Shown: positions 52,490 through 62,210 of the stretch, piece by piece
How positions within the stretch are numbered: the stretch's first letter is position 1
How the letters are laid out: every line of letters starts with the position of its first letter
NCBI RefSeq assembly: GCF_000401215.1
Contig: NZ_ASRV01000019.1
Span: 1-64,000 of the forward strand
Length of the DNA: 64,000 nt
Source of the DNA: Clostridium sartagoforme AAU1
Lineage (GTDB): Bacteria > Bacillota > Clostridia > Clostridiales > Clostridiaceae
Direction of reading: 5' to 3'
Position numbers and translations under genes: made by a program
The notes under the pieces: model-generated
Database searches by the model: none
What the model saw: the letters and a program-made list of their open reading frames with translations, nothing else
Told to the model about the DNA's origin: nothing

Positions 52490-53650
52490 TCAATTTCCAA
52501 TTAATGATCTTACCTCGTTGTAGTAATATTCAATTTTGCTTAGTATTTCACTATCTTCCGGTAGTTTTGCAACTTCTGATAAAGATCCCTTTACACCTTT
52601 GCTCTTTATTAAACTTTGTAATTTAACACTCTGCTCATCCTCATCATTTTTGTAATTCATTGCCGCGCCTACACCTAGAAGCAAATTTTCAGTATTTATA
52701 TTATATGATCTTGCTGTAATTAAAGGCTTTATAAGTCTATCATTTTCATTAAGTTTTCTTAATGGTTCTCTTCCAACCCTAGCAACATCATCCTTCAAAT
52801 AAGGATTTCTAAATCTTGTAATTATCTTATCTATATATTTCATATGCTTTTCTTCATCAAAATTATATTTAGCAATTAAAGCTTTTCCACTTTCTATCAT
52901 TGCATTTCTTACAAAGTTATATATCTTTTCATCATTTATACTTTCATCTATAGTTCTATACCCTTTAAGATATCCAAAATATGCAGTTATAGCATGTCCA
53001 GTATTTAGTGTAAATAATTTTCTCTCTATATATGCTGTTAAATTACCTACTAAATTCATTCCTTCTATTTTAGGAATTTCACCTTTAAATGCATCTTCTT
53101 CTACATTCCATTCATGGAAGCTTTCAACCACTACATCTAGGATATTTTCACTTTTTACTGGTGGAACTATTCTATCTACAGAACAATTTGGGAAACCTAT
53201 ATATTTTTCTAAATATTCTACTTCTTCTTCATTTAAATACTTAACAACTTCATTTTTAAGTTGTGTGCTGGCATTAACTGCATTTTCACACGCTATTATA
53301 TTTAAGTTTTTTTCCACTCCTAATTCTTTTCTTCTCTTTATACCATTTGCTATTGTTCCTGCTATCTTAGGTAATACTAATGGTCCTACAGCTGTTGTAA
53401 TTATTTCAGCATTATTTATCTTATCTAGAATTAAATCATCTGTAGAGAAAACTCCACTTATATTTGTTACTTTTTCTTTAGTACATTCAACATCCATAAC
53501 ATTAATAACATATTCTTTATCTTCATTAATTTTATTAATTATGTCTTTATTTACATCTGCAAAAATAACATGATATCCAGATTTAGATAGTAATCCCCCT
53601 ATGAAACCTCTCCCTATATTACCTGCTCCGAATTGTATTGCTTCCTTCAT
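52490..53650 (-). CDS. mtlD: Mannitol-1-phosphate 5-dehydrogenase
   Basis: 386 residues, ribosome site AAGGGGGA. It oxidises mannitol-1-phosphate to fructose-6-phosphate with NAD+. The N-terminal Rossmann start is IQFGAGNIGRGFIGGLLSKS, the family motif YIGFPNCSVDRIVPP and the active-site helix region KLFTLNTGHAITAYFGYLKG are present, and length is normal. Last gene of the mtl locus, 12 bp after the upstream permease gene. Confidence 0.96.
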   Translation of the reverse strand: MKEAIQFGAGNIGRGFIGGLLSKSGYHVIFADVNKDIINKINEDKEYVINVMDVECTKEKVTNISGVFSTDDLILDKINNAEIITTAVGPLVLPKIAGTIANGIKRRKELGVEKNLNIIACENAVNASTQLKNEVVKYLNEEEVEYLEKYIGFPNCSVDRIVPPVKSENILDVVVESFHEWNVEEDAFKGEIPKIEGMNLVGNLTAYIERKLFTLNTGHAITAYFGYLKGYRTIDESINDEKIYNFVRNAMIESGKALIAKYNFDEEKHMKYIDKIITRFRNPYLKDDVARVGREPLRKLNENDRLIKPLITARSYNINTENLLLGVGAAMNYKNDEDEQSVKLQSLIKSKGVKGSLSEVAKLPEDSEILSKIEYYYNEVRSLIGN

Positions 53651-53662
53651 TGTTTTTCCCCC

Positions 53663-55513
53663 TTATTTTTGAAATACGTCTAGTATATCCTTTTTATTCT
53701 CAGTTTTGCTTAATCTATCAACAAGTTCTAGGTCTTCTAATGATATTGCTATATTTGATAATATCTCTAAGTGCTCATCTCCAACCCCTGCTATTCCAAT
53801 AACTAAGTATGCTAATTCCTCACCAAAATTAACTCCTTCTGGATATTGAAGAACTACTATTCCTGATGCCTCTATTTGTCTTTTTGCTTCTCCTATTCCA
53901 TGAGGTATTGCTACTCCCATTCCTATATACGTTGAAACAACTCTCTCTCTTTCTTGCATAGCATCAATATATTCTTCTTTTACATATCCTCTGCTAACTA
54001 GAAGTTTTCCAGCTCTTTCAATAGCTTCTTCTTTAGTTTCACTTTTTAAACCTAAAAGTATATTTTTCTCTGATAATACTGATAATTTTTCTTCAATCAT
54101 AATATCCTCCGATTTCACTTCACATGCTAAATTATTTTTTGACTTTTCTTCTAATCTTTTAAATAACTCCTCTATTTTGTCATCTTTTAAGAAACTTTCT
54201 ATAAAAATATGCTCCGCATTTGGAGAATTTCTTTTTGCTCTTTCTACTAAATTTACATGACTTACTACTATATCTGCATCTTTTGGTATTGTATCTACTG
54301 ATGAATTAGCTACCTCTATATCTAAATCTAAAGACTTGATCCTATTTCTTAATTTAGTTGCACCCATTGCACTTGACCCCATTCCGGCATCGCAAGCAAA
54401 TACTATTTTCTTTATTGTCTCTTTTTTCACTTCTTTTTCTTTAGTTGTTTCCATAGTTAGTATTCCTTCTTTTTCTTCCATTTGTTTATCATTTTTCTCT
54501 TCATTTTTAGCTGCTCTCTTTACTAATGGAACTGCTATTATAAATGAAACAATTATTGCTACTATTACTCCTAATAACACTTGAATGATTCCTCCTTTTG
54601 GTGACATTGCAACCAATGCAAATATACTTCCTGGCGATGGTGTTGCAACAAGCCCTGCCCCTAAAACAGAGAATGTAAATGCTCCTGCTGCTCCACCTGC
54701 AATTACTGATATAATTAATGCTGGGTTCATTAGTATATATGGAAAATATATTTCATGGATTCCTCCAAGAAAATGTATTATGGCTGCTCCTGATGCTGAC
54801 TGCTTTGCTACGCCTTTACCATATAGTAAATATGCTAAAATTACTCCTAGTCCTGGGCCTGGATTAGATTCTAGTAAGAACATTATAGATTTTCCAGTTT
54901 CCTGAACTTGCTCTATTCCTATTGGTCCTAAAACTCCATGATTTATAGCGTTATTTAAAAATAGTACTTTTGCTGGCTCTATAAATATTGAAACAAGCGA
55001 TATTAAACCATTTTGTATTATTACTTCTGCTCCATTTTTTAAGAAGGTAGTTATAACTAATATTATTGGACCAATTGTTTTGAATCCTATTATTACAAAA
55101 AATACTCCTAGAATTCCAATTGAAAAGTTATTTACTAGCATTTCAAAACCTGCTGGGACTTTATCTTTAATAAGTTCATCAAATTTTTTTATTGTAAATC
55201 CTGCTATAGGCCCAATTACCATAGCTCCAATAAACATTGGAATTTCTACACCAACTATAACTCCCATTGTAGCTATAGCTGCCATAACTCCTCCTCGTTT
55301 ACCTGCGACTACATACCCACCAGTCATACCAACCATAAGTGGTAATAAATATTTTAAAATCGGATCTACTAATTCACCTAAAGATTCATTTGGCATCCAC
55401 CCTGTTGGTATAAAAAATGCAGTTACTAGTCCCCAAGAAATGAATGCTCCTATATTTGGCATCACCATGGCACTTAAAAACTTACCAAACTTTTGTATAT
55501 TGTCTTTAATCAT
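53663..55513 (-). CDS. mtlA: Mannitol PTS permease, EIICBA fusion
   Basis: 616 residues, ribosome site GGAGG. EIIC spans 1 to about 340 ([40 protein letters not shown]). EIIB follows at about 365-455 with the phosphocysteine in [13 protein letters not shown], and an EIIA domain at about 470-616 with active-site IPHGIGEAKR. E. coli MtlA has this fused form, but Firmicutes usually have separate mtlA (IICB) and mtlF (IIA). Here the fusion occupies the mtlF position between mtlR and mtlD and overlaps the end of mtlR by 8 bp. It is a close paralogue of the IICB at 58.1-59.5 kb. Confidence 0.94.
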   Translation of the reverse strand: MIKDNIQKFGKFLSAMVMPNIGAFISWGLVTAFFIPTGWMPNESLGELVDPILKYLLPLMVGMTGGYVVAGKRGGVMAAIATMGVIVGVEIPMFIGAMVIGPIAGFTIKKFDELIKDKVPAGFEMLVNNFSIGILGVFFVIIGFKTIGPIILVITTFLKNGAEVIIQNGLISLVSIFIEPAKVLFLNNAINHGVLGPIGIEQVQETGKSIMFLLESNPGPGLGVILAYLLYGKGVAKQSASGAAIIHFLGGIHEIYFPYILMNPALIISVIAGGAAGAFTFSVLGAGLVATPSPGSIFALVAMSPKGGIIQVLLGVIVAIIVSFIIAVPLVKRAAKNEEKNDKQMEEKEGILTMETTKEKEVKKETIKKIVFACDAGMGSSAMGATKLRNRIKSLDLDIEVANSSVDTIPKDADIVVSHVNLVERAKRNSPNAEHIFIESFLKDDKIEELFKRLEEKSKNNLACEVKSEDIMIEEKLSVLSEKNILLGLKSETKEEAIERAGKLLVSRGYVKEEYIDAMQERERVVSTYIGMGVAIPHGIGEAKRQIEASGIVVLQYPEGVNFGEELAYLVIGIAGVGDEHLEILSNIAISLEDLELVDRLSKTENKKDILDVFQK

Positions 55514-57638
55514 TTTTAATTGCCTCCAAGCTTTTTTGTACCTTTTTTAAATAGAAATCTTTCAATATTCTTTCTACTTCTTCTACTACCTTTTCTTCTT
55601 TTTCTTGTCTTAATATCTCTATAAATTTATCTTCTTCTATTAATGCACTATTTAACTTACTCATTAACTCTGGCGTAATTTCTTTACTTTCTTCAGGTAT
55701 TATAGAGACTACTGCTCCCCTTATAATCTTTTCTTTATCTATAAATTCATCTTTAATTCTTATATATCCAAATCTGCTATTACTAAAACAATTACATTTG
55801 CAGTGTAAAAGAATTATTTCTAATTCATGTAAATAAGTACTGCTGATATCTTCCCTTTGTAAAAGTTTATTCTTAACTTCCTTTATATCATCTTCATTAT
55901 CTGTAAATAGTTTACTTCCTACATCAATAATATCTTCTAAAGATTTGACATTATCTATTACCTTTATCTTCACATTATCTATGATAGATATAATCTCACT
56001 TCCTAAGTCTGTAATTTCTCTAATTCCAATTTTACTTTTATTTACTTTTGCTTTTTTTATTATACTTTTATACTTTTTTTGCTTAGATATCCTTCTAAAG
56101 TTATCTTGTAGTATAGCTTTATCTTGTAATGATAAAATTGGATTAACACAAACATTTTTAAAATCTATATTTAGAGGTATCGTAGAAACTATGATGTCTA
56201 TTCCATCTTCCTTTAGCTTTTCTTCATTTATATTTAATGCTGAAATAGTTCCCATAAGCTCTATATTATTAAATTCTTTTTCTAAGATAGCTTCTAGTAG
56301 ACTTGATGTTCCAATCCCCGTTGGACAAGATATAACAACTTTAACCTTATCCTCAAAACCTTTTTTATATAAAGCTGCTGCTATATGCATTGTTATATAT
56401 GCAATTTCTGATTCTGGGATTTCATCTACTTTAGTTTGAATTTTTAATATTTCACATGCTTTCTTAGTAATTTCATATTCTACAGAATATTTATCTTTAA
56501 TATTATTTAATAGTGGATTTCTTATATTTAGTTTCATCTTTAATCTACTTATAGCAGGTACTAAATGATTCGTAAGATCCTTTATAAGCTTTTCATCATT
56601 TTTAAGATAAACATTTAGTTCATTTTCTACTACTGTTATTATGTGGTTTGCTATTTGTTTAACATCTAGATTGTTTAAATCTTTTTCTAAATCTGATACA
56701 GAGTTTAATCTAAGTTTCGCTCCTTTAAGGTGCATTGTTATATAACCTATCTCATCTTTTGGAATGCTGACTTCAAATCTTTTTTCTATATCTCTAACTA
56801 TTTTTTCTCCAATTCTAAATTCTGGCGATTTTGATAATTCATCTAAAACAGCCTTATCCATTTTTATATTTTCATTGTTTTTTATTCTTTGAATAGCTAA
56901 TGATAAATGAACTACAAGTCCTATATAAGCGCTATCTACAAGATGTATATCTATATCCTTCTCTAATCCTTGAACAATTTCTTCAATTGACTTTATTATT
57001 GACTTATCAATAAAGCTTAAAAGTCTATTTTCTATAGAAAACTCTATAACGTTTTCATTTCTGTTAGTTTTCAAGGAGCCCTTTAAAAGATTGATTAATT
57101 CTTTTTCTTCTAATGTGTCATATAAAATATTTATAAGAGCTTTTCTATAGTCATTTTCTCTTCCTTCAATATAAATTCCTAAACCAGGCTTTCTAATTAA
57201 TTTTATATTAAAGTCTTGAAGCCATTTTTCTATACTATCTAAATCATTACTTAAAGTTCCTTCCGAAACCTTCAGATGAGATGTGAAATAGAATAACTTA
57301 ATAGGTTCTTTAGCTATAAGCAATTCATTTGCTATTATTTTCTTTCTTTCTTCCCTAGAGTATTCCTTATGAATTTTTTCTATTTCTAGTAATTCTAATA
57401 TTAACTTTTGATTTTCCAAATCTTCATCAATAACCAATCCAACGCCTGGCTTTTTTATAAACTTAAACTCATTTTCTTCTAACCAAGCTTCAATTTTTGG
57501 CATTTCTCTTAATACTGTTCTAGAACTTAATGAAAGTTTTTCCGCTATAGCAGCTATTGTTATAGGGCTTGTAACTGTAGACTTAGTTAGAATTTGTATT
57601 ATTTCTTTTTGTCTAGAGTTCAACTTTTTACTTTTCAT
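55506..57638 (-). CDS. mtlR: Mannitol operon transcriptional activator MtlR
   Basis: 710 residues from the ATG at 57638, after GAGAGG; an in-frame ATG upstream lacks a site. Domains in order: HTH_11 and Mga-like DNA-binding (1 to about 180, with LSLSSRTVLREMPKIEAWLE), two PRD domains (about 190-400) with conserved histidines, an EIIB-GAT-like domain (VVISCPTGIGTSSLLEAILE), and an EIIA-Mtl-like domain (about 560-710). Phosphorylation by HPr and EIIs controls activity. It activates the mtl genes in the presence of mannitol. The downstream mtlA starts inside its last codons. Confidence 0.94.
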   Translation of the reverse strand: MKSKKLNSRQKEIIQILTKSTVTSPITIAAIAEKLSLSSRTVLREMPKIEAWLEENEFKFIKKPGVGLVIDEDLENQKLILELLEIEKIHKEYSREERKKIIANELLIAKEPIKLFYFTSHLKVSEGTLSNDLDSIEKWLQDFNIKLIRKPGLGIYIEGRENDYRKALINILYDTLEEKELINLLKGSLKTNRNENVIEFSIENRLLSFIDKSIIKSIEEIVQGLEKDIDIHLVDSAYIGLVVHLSLAIQRIKNNENIKMDKAVLDELSKSPEFRIGEKIVRDIEKRFEVSIPKDEIGYITMHLKGAKLRLNSVSDLEKDLNNLDVKQIANHIITVVENELNVYLKNDEKLIKDLTNHLVPAISRLKMKLNIRNPLLNNIKDKYSVEYEITKKACEILKIQTKVDEIPESEIAYITMHIAAALYKKGFEDKVKVVISCPTGIGTSSLLEAILEKEFNNIELMGTISALNINEEKLKEDGIDIIVSTIPLNIDFKNVCVNPILSLQDKAILQDNFRRISKQKKYKSIIKKAKVNKSKIGIREITDLGSEIISIIDNVKIKVIDNVKSLEDIIDVGSKLFTDNEDDIKEVKNKLLQREDISSTYLHELEIILLHCKCNCFSNSRFGYIRIKDEFIDKEKIIRGAVVSIIPEESKEITPELMSKLNSALIEEDKFIEILRQEKEEKVVEEVERILKDFYLKKVQKSLEAIKND

Positions 57639-58033
57639 ATTAAACCTCTCCATTAATGACATTTTTATATGCTAAGCTCCTTCTATCTTTATTTTAATCC
57701 TATGAATCCATTTACTCAATTCAATCATCCATTACAAATGTCTTAAACCATTAGTGACATATTTAAAGATGTCACTATCTTTTAATATTTATTACTGGAT
57801 TATAAACCTTTCCTTATTCCATAGATTTACATATTAATTATATCAGAATAATAGCTTTTACTATTGTATATATTTACCAAGCATTGATTTATATAAGTGC
57901 TTAAGTAACATATAAATGTCCATTATATTATTTAAATTAAATATTAAATTAAAAATTTATATATTTTTAATTTGCCCAAATATAATTTAAAAATAATTTC
58001 TTTATAATAAATTATCTCTTTAAGTTTATCTAT
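57639..58033. promoter_or_regulatory. mtlR upstream region with inverted repeat
   Basis: 395 bp without a gene, AT-rich. It holds the inverted pair GTGACAT (57754-57760)/ATGTCAC (57769-57775), which shares TGACA with the site before the distal mtlA, plus nearby ATGTC and GACAT half-sites. Likely an MtlR-related control site; nothing else seen. Confidence 0.45.
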
Positions 58034-58082
58034 AAAAAAAGAAAAGGATTGAGACTGGTTTAATACCATACTCAATCCTTTG
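58034..58082 (-). terminator. Terminator of the first mtlA gene
   Basis: Stem AAAGGATTGAG/CTCAATCCTTT with inner GGT/ACC pairing and T7 on minus, about 60 bp after the stop. Confidence 0.85.
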
Positions 58083-58142
58083 AAACTGTATAATAAAATT
58101 ATCTAATGTTTGAGGTCTAAATTATTAGTAAATTATATTAAT

Positions 58143-59516
58143 TTATTTACTTGCTAGTCTGTTATATAATTCTTGAATATTATTATCTGTTAAGAAGTTT
58201 TGAATACCGATGATTTCTGCACTTGGGCAAGATTTTCTTGCTCTTTCTATTAAAGTTACATGAGTAACTACAATGTCAGTATCTTTATCTATATCGTCAA
58301 CAGATGCATGTTTTACTTCTATTCCTAAGTTTAAATCTTTTATTTTATTCTTAAACTTTGAAGCTCCCATTGCACTTGATCCCATTCCTGCATCACAAGC
58401 AAATATAATTTTGCTTACATTGCTTTTTACTGTAACTTTCATATCTTTTATTTGTGCTTTTGCAACTTCTAAATCTTCATCTTTACTATTTTTTGAAGCC
58501 TTTTTAACAAATGGTGATGCTACTAAGAATGATACTACTGTAGCTACTAATACCCCTGCTAAAACTGGGAATAATCCTCCCTTAGGTGCCATTGTCATTA
58601 ATGCAAATATACTTCCTGGTGATGGTGTTGCAACAAGTCCTGCTCCTAATATTGAGAATGTAAATACTCCTGAAGCTCCCCCTGCAATTACTGCTAATAT
58701 TAAAGCTGGATTCATTAATACATATGGGAAGTAAATTTCGTGAATTCCTCCAAGGAAATGTATTATTGCAGCTCCTGGAGCTGATTGTTTAACAGATCCT
58801 TTACTAAACATCCAATAAGCTAATATTATACCAAATCCAGGACCTGGGTTTGCTTCTAATAAGAACATTATTGATTTTCCAGTTTCTTGAACTTGTTCTA
58901 TTCCTATTGGTCCTAAAATACCATGGTTAACAGCATTATTTAAGAATAATATTTTTGCTGGTTCTATAAAGATTGAAATTAAAGGTAATAATCCTTTTCC
59001 AACTATAAATTCTACACCTACTTTTAATATTCCTGTTATTGCAACTACTACTGGACCTATTGCAAGGAATGCAAGTATAGCAAGTACCATTCCTAAAATA
59101 CCGATAGAGAAATTGTTTACTAACATTTCAAAGCCTGCTGGAACTTTTCCATCTATAGCTTTGTCGAACTTCTTAATTACGAAACCAGCTAATGGTCCCA
59201 TAATCATTGCTCCAATAAACATTGGCATGTCTGCTCCTACTATTACACCCATAGTAGCAACTGCCCCTATTACTCCTCCTCTTAAACCTCCTACCATCTT
59301 ACCACCTGTGTAACCAATTAATAGTGGTAATAAGTACTTAATCATAGGATCAACTAGTGAACTTAGTGATTCGTTTGGTAACCAGCCTGTTGGTATAAAA
59401 AGTGCAGTTATTAGTCCCCAAGCTATAAAAGCTCCGATATTAGGCATTACCATACCACTTAAAAATTTACCAAATCTTTGCATTGTATCATTTGTTTTTA
59501 ATTTAGTGTTTGACAT
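58143..59516 (-). CDS. mtlA: Mannitol PTS permease, EIICB
   Basis: 457 residues from the ATG at 59516, placed after GGAGGGTGG; the earlier in-frame start overlaps that site. EIIC (1 to about 345) includes [20 protein letters not shown] and [24 protein letters not shown] at about 370-457 has the phosphocysteine in [17 protein letters not shown]. There is no EIIA, so the EIIA of the neighbouring IICBA protein, or MtlF elsewhere, must phosphorylate it. It is very similar to the IIC and IIB parts of that protein. It heads the mtl locus. Confidence 0.94.
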   Translation of the reverse strand: MSNTKLKTNDTMQRFGKFLSGMVMPNIGAFIAWGLITALFIPTGWLPNESLSSLVDPMIKYLLPLLIGYTGGKMVGGLRGGVIGAVATMGVIVGADMPMFIGAMIMGPLAGFVIKKFDKAIDGKVPAGFEMLVNNFSIGILGMVLAILAFLAIGPVVVAITGILKVGVEFIVGKGLLPLISIFIEPAKILFLNNAVNHGILGPIGIEQVQETGKSIMFLLEANPGPGFGIILAYWMFSKGSVKQSAPGAAIIHFLGGIHEIYFPYVLMNPALILAVIAGGASGVFTFSILGAGLVATPSPGSIFALMTMAPKGGLFPVLAGVLVATVVSFLVASPFVKKASKNSKDEDLEVAKAQIKDMKVTVKSNVSKIIFACDAGMGSSAMGASKFKNKIKDLNLGIEVKHASVDDIDKDTDIVVTHVTLIERARKSCPSAEIIGIQNFLTDNNIQELYNRLASK

Positions 59517-59628
59517 AATTCCACCCTCCATTTAATTTATAATTGCTGTCTTTTCTTCATGTAAACTTTTACTTTATGACTTAATTATATTTTCTTATTC
59601 ACAACAATTCAATTTGAAGAAACCTTCC

Positions 59629-59655
59629 TTTTGTCATCTAATGTTGGTGACAAAT
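59629..59655 (-). promoter_or_regulatory. Probable MtlR operator before the distal mtlA
   Basis: TTTGTCA (59630-59636) and TGACAAA (59648-59654) form an inverted repeat with an 11-bp spacer, close to the TTGNCAC/GTGNCAA form of Firmicutes MtlR sites. About 115 bp before mtlA. Confidence 0.55.
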
Positions 59656-59684
59656 TTACACTATAATTTATTCATAGTCTAAAA

Positions 59685-59850
59685 CAATTCAAAATTCACA
59701 AGACAAATTTCACAGTTATTAGACAGTTAGCTGTTGATAATTAAGGGATGAGAGTTGAGAGTTTCGTAGTATTTTTTTAATTCAACAACGCTGAATTATT
59801 TCTATAATTTTCCACATAAAACTATCAATTCTCAATTAAAAAGGTAACTA
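59685..59850. repeat. Imperfect fold-back repeat
   Basis: Left part GATGAGAGTTGAGAGTTT mirrors right part AAACTATCAATTCTCAATT, with AATTCA-ACAACGC-TGAATT in the middle and TTCACA-containing sequence at the left edge. It looks like a further fold-back family with different ends. Confidence 0.45.
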
Positions 59851-59856
59851 TAAACC

Positions 59857-59906
59857 AAAAAGGCATCATATTAACAGATTTTAATCTGTTAATACGATGC
59901 CTTTTT
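59857..59906. terminator. Strong bidirectional terminator
   Basis: AAAAAGGCATC, a mismatch, then TATTAACAGATT pairs with its complement through GATGCCTTTTT; about 23 bp of stem. It ends the DUF4176 gene on minus. Confidence 0.9.
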
Positions 59907-59927
59907 GAGTGCTTGTATTATTTTTTC

Positions 59928-60182
59928 TTATTCTATATCGTTTATAGCTTTGATAAAAGCCTTTTCTTCTAAATCTTCAAATCCCCTAAATATTATTTGA
60001 TCTATATCACTATTATTAAATACATAGCAATATTCCTCGCCTAAGTATCCCTCTGGATAAAGACAACCTAGATAGTCGCTTAATTCTTCTCCTCTTCCTA
60101 CTAAAATCTTTCTCCCTATTATTATTAACTTTTTATATCCATCTCTCAATACAACTATTGATCCTAGTGGCAATAAATCCAT
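59928..60182 (-). CDS. DUF4176 protein (type VII secretion-associated family)
   Basis: 84 residues, ribosome site CTGGAGGAC. The match to DUF4176 is good: LLPLGSIVVLRDGYKKLIII, GCLYPEGYLGEEYCYVFNNS, DIDQIIFRGFEDLEEKAFIK. Family members usually sit in ESX/type VII secretion or LXG-toxin loci. None of those genes is in this window; the gene stands alone between a strong terminator and the siderophore ABC operon. It may be an orphan remnant of a secretion locus. Confidence 0.85.
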   Translation of the reverse strand: MDLLPLGSIVVLRDGYKKLIIIGRKILVGRGEELSDYLGCLYPEGYLGEEYCYVFNNSDIDQIIFRGFEDLEEKAFIKAINDIE

Positions 60183-60327
60183 TTTACGTCCTCCAGTTAT
60201 ACTATCCCCTAATTTATTTACTTCTTTCTAAACATCTATACTATATATTGTACTACATTCTGATAATAATATAAATATTACCTATCTTAACATTAAATAT
60301 AAATAATTTTTTAATAATATTCAATTA

Positions 60328-60366
60328 TAAAAAAGCCCTACATCTATAATTAAGTGTACGGCTTTG
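60328..60366 (-). terminator. Terminator of the siderophore ABC operon
   Basis: AAAGCCGTACA/TGTAGGGCTTTTTT stem on minus with T run, 25 bp beyond the ATPase stop. Confidence 0.75.
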
Positions 60367-60390
60367 TGTTTGTACTTTATTTAAATCAAA

Positions 60391-61176
60391 CTATAATAAT
60401 TCATAATTTAAGCATAATGGTACATTATAATTTTCACTTTTTATAAGGTCAGCATCTATATTGTAAATATCTTTTAAAACCTTTCTATTCATTATTGAAT
60501 TTGGTTCATCATTATAAAGTATTTTCCCTTTTTTCATTGCTACAATAAAATCAGAATACTTTGCAGCATGATTTATATCGTGTAATACCATTACTACGGT
60601 ACATCCTTCTTTATCATTTAATTTTTTTACAATATTAAGTACTTCAAGTTGATGAGACATATCTAAAAAAGTAGTTGGTTCATCCAATAGCAATATATCC
60701 GTATCTTGAGCTAATGCCATTGCAAGCCAAACTCTTTGCCTTTGTCCACCCGATAAATCTGATAACTCTCTATTTCTAAATTCAATTGTATTTGTTACTT
60801 TTAATGCCCATTCAATTTTTTCTTTATCTTGATTAGATAACTTATTTATATTACTTCTGTGAGGATATCTTCCATAAGACACTAATTCCTCGACTTTTAA
60901 TTGAGAAGGTGCAGTTGGATTTTGAGATAATATAGCTAATTTCTCTGCGATTTCTTTACTCTTCATATCATTCATATCTTTATCTAAAAGAAATATATTT
61001 CCCTTTTCCTTTTTAAGGATTCTTCCTATACTCTTTAATAAAGTTGATTTTCCACAACCATTAGCTCCAATAATACTAGTTATCTTCCCTTTTTCAAGAG
61101 TAAGGTCTAAATCTTCAATTATAATTTTTTTATCATATCCTACTTTTAACTTTTTTATATCAATAGCTTTTTTCAT
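60391..61176 (-). CDS. Iron(III)-siderophore ABC transporter ATPase (FecE/FhuC-like)
   Basis: 261 residues, ribosome site AAGAGGT. Walker A GANGCGKST, Q-loop LSQNP, signature LSGGQRQRVWLAMALAQ, Walker B ILLLDEPT, and the switch histidine in VLHDINHA. The order of permease, permease, ATPase, with the binding protein first, is typical for Fec/Fhu/Fep systems. It powers uptake of ferric siderophores or haem. Last gene of the operon. Confidence 0.94.
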   Translation of the reverse strand: MKKAIDIKKLKVGYDKKIIIEDLDLTLEKGKITSIIGANGCGKSTLLKSIGRILKKEKGNIFLLDKDMNDMKSKEIAEKLAILSQNPTAPSQLKVEELVSYGRYPHRSNINKLSNQDKEKIEWALKVTNTIEFRNRELSDLSGGQRQRVWLAMALAQDTDILLLDEPTTFLDMSHQLEVLNIVKKLNDKEGCTVVMVLHDINHAAKYSDFIVAMKKGKILYNDEPNSIMNRKVLKDIYNIDADLIKSENYNVPLCLNYELL

Positions 61177-61187
61177 ATCTTACCTCT

Positions 61188-62210
61188 TTACGATCTGTAT
61201 AATAAATATATAAAATAAGGAATTCCAATTATAGATATAACTATCCCAACTGCTAATTCTGATGGTGCAAAAATAGTTTTAGCAATAAAATCTGATAATA
61301 TTAAAAGAAGAACTCCAACTAAGATAGTTATTGGCATAAGTTTTCTATGCTTTATACCCACTAATTGCCTAGCTATATGAGGTGCCATTAATCCTATAAA
61401 TCCTATATTTCCAGCAACACATACACAAGCACTAATTAAACCAACACAAGAAAATAATAATTTTCTCTTTTCTTTATCTAAATCTATACCAAGACTAACT
61501 ATGCTACTTTCCTCTAACTGAAAATAATCTAATAAATGAACCTTTTTATAAAGATACACACTTAAAATTATTATCCAAGGAAGCATCATATAAATAAATG
61601 TCCAATTTGCATTATATATTGAACCAGCTTGCCAAACTGCTGCAAATTCAAAATCTGAAGCATTCATCTTCATAGAAAAAAGCATTGAAATAGCTGAAAA
61701 TCCACTATTTACTGCTATACCAGTTAAAATAAGTCTTTGCATGTCCATCTTTTTATTATTCTTTGAAAATATTAATATTATTAAAGCTGCTAAAAAACCT
61801 CCTATAAATCCAAATATAGGCATTGAGAAAATGTTCAAAAAATTACTTCCATCAGATGCTGATGCTTTAAAATTTATGAAATACATATACATCATTATTG
61901 CTGCTCCTGCACCAGAATTTATTCCTAGGATTCCCGGATCAGCTAATTCATTTTTTGTAATTCCTTGAAGAAAAAGCCCTGATACTGATAATCCTATTCC
62001 AATTAATATAGATATAATTATTCTTGGAAGCCTAAATTCAAATATCACTAATCTAAATTTTTCATTATCATTTAAACTAAATAGGGTTTGAAATATTTCA
62101 ATTACACTTATATCGAACATTCCATTAGTTAGATGTAAGTAAAAAGCTAAAAATATTAATATAAGTAATAATATTATTACAAAAGAATATTTAAGTTTTT
62201 TATTATGCAT
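61188..62210 (-). CDS. FecCD-family iron-siderophore permease
   Basis: 340 residues, ribosome site GGGAGGGAC. About ten membrane helices with the FecCD motifs EFRLPRIIISILIGIGLSVS, GLFLQGITKNELADPGILGI, NSGAGAA and GFIGLMAPHIARQLVG. It forms the transmembrane channel with the next permease. Its start overlaps the end of the upstream permease by 8 bp, indicating coupled translation. Confidence 0.94.
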   Translation of the reverse strand: MHNKKLKYSFVIILLLILIFLAFYLHLTNGMFDISVIEIFQTLFSLNDNEKFRLVIFEFRLPRIIISILIGIGLSVSGLFLQGITKNELADPGILGINSGAGAAIMMYMYFINFKASASDGSNFLNIFSMPIFGFIGGFLAALIILIFSKNNKKMDMQRLILTGIAVNSGFSAISMLFSMKMNASDFEFAAVWQAGSIYNANWTFIYMMLPWIIILSVYLYKKVHLLDYFQLEESSIVSLGIDLDKEKRKLLFSCVGLISACVCVAGNIGFIGLMAPHIARQLVGIKHRKLMPITILVGVLLLILSDFIAKTIFAPSELAVGIVISIIGIPYFIYLLYRS

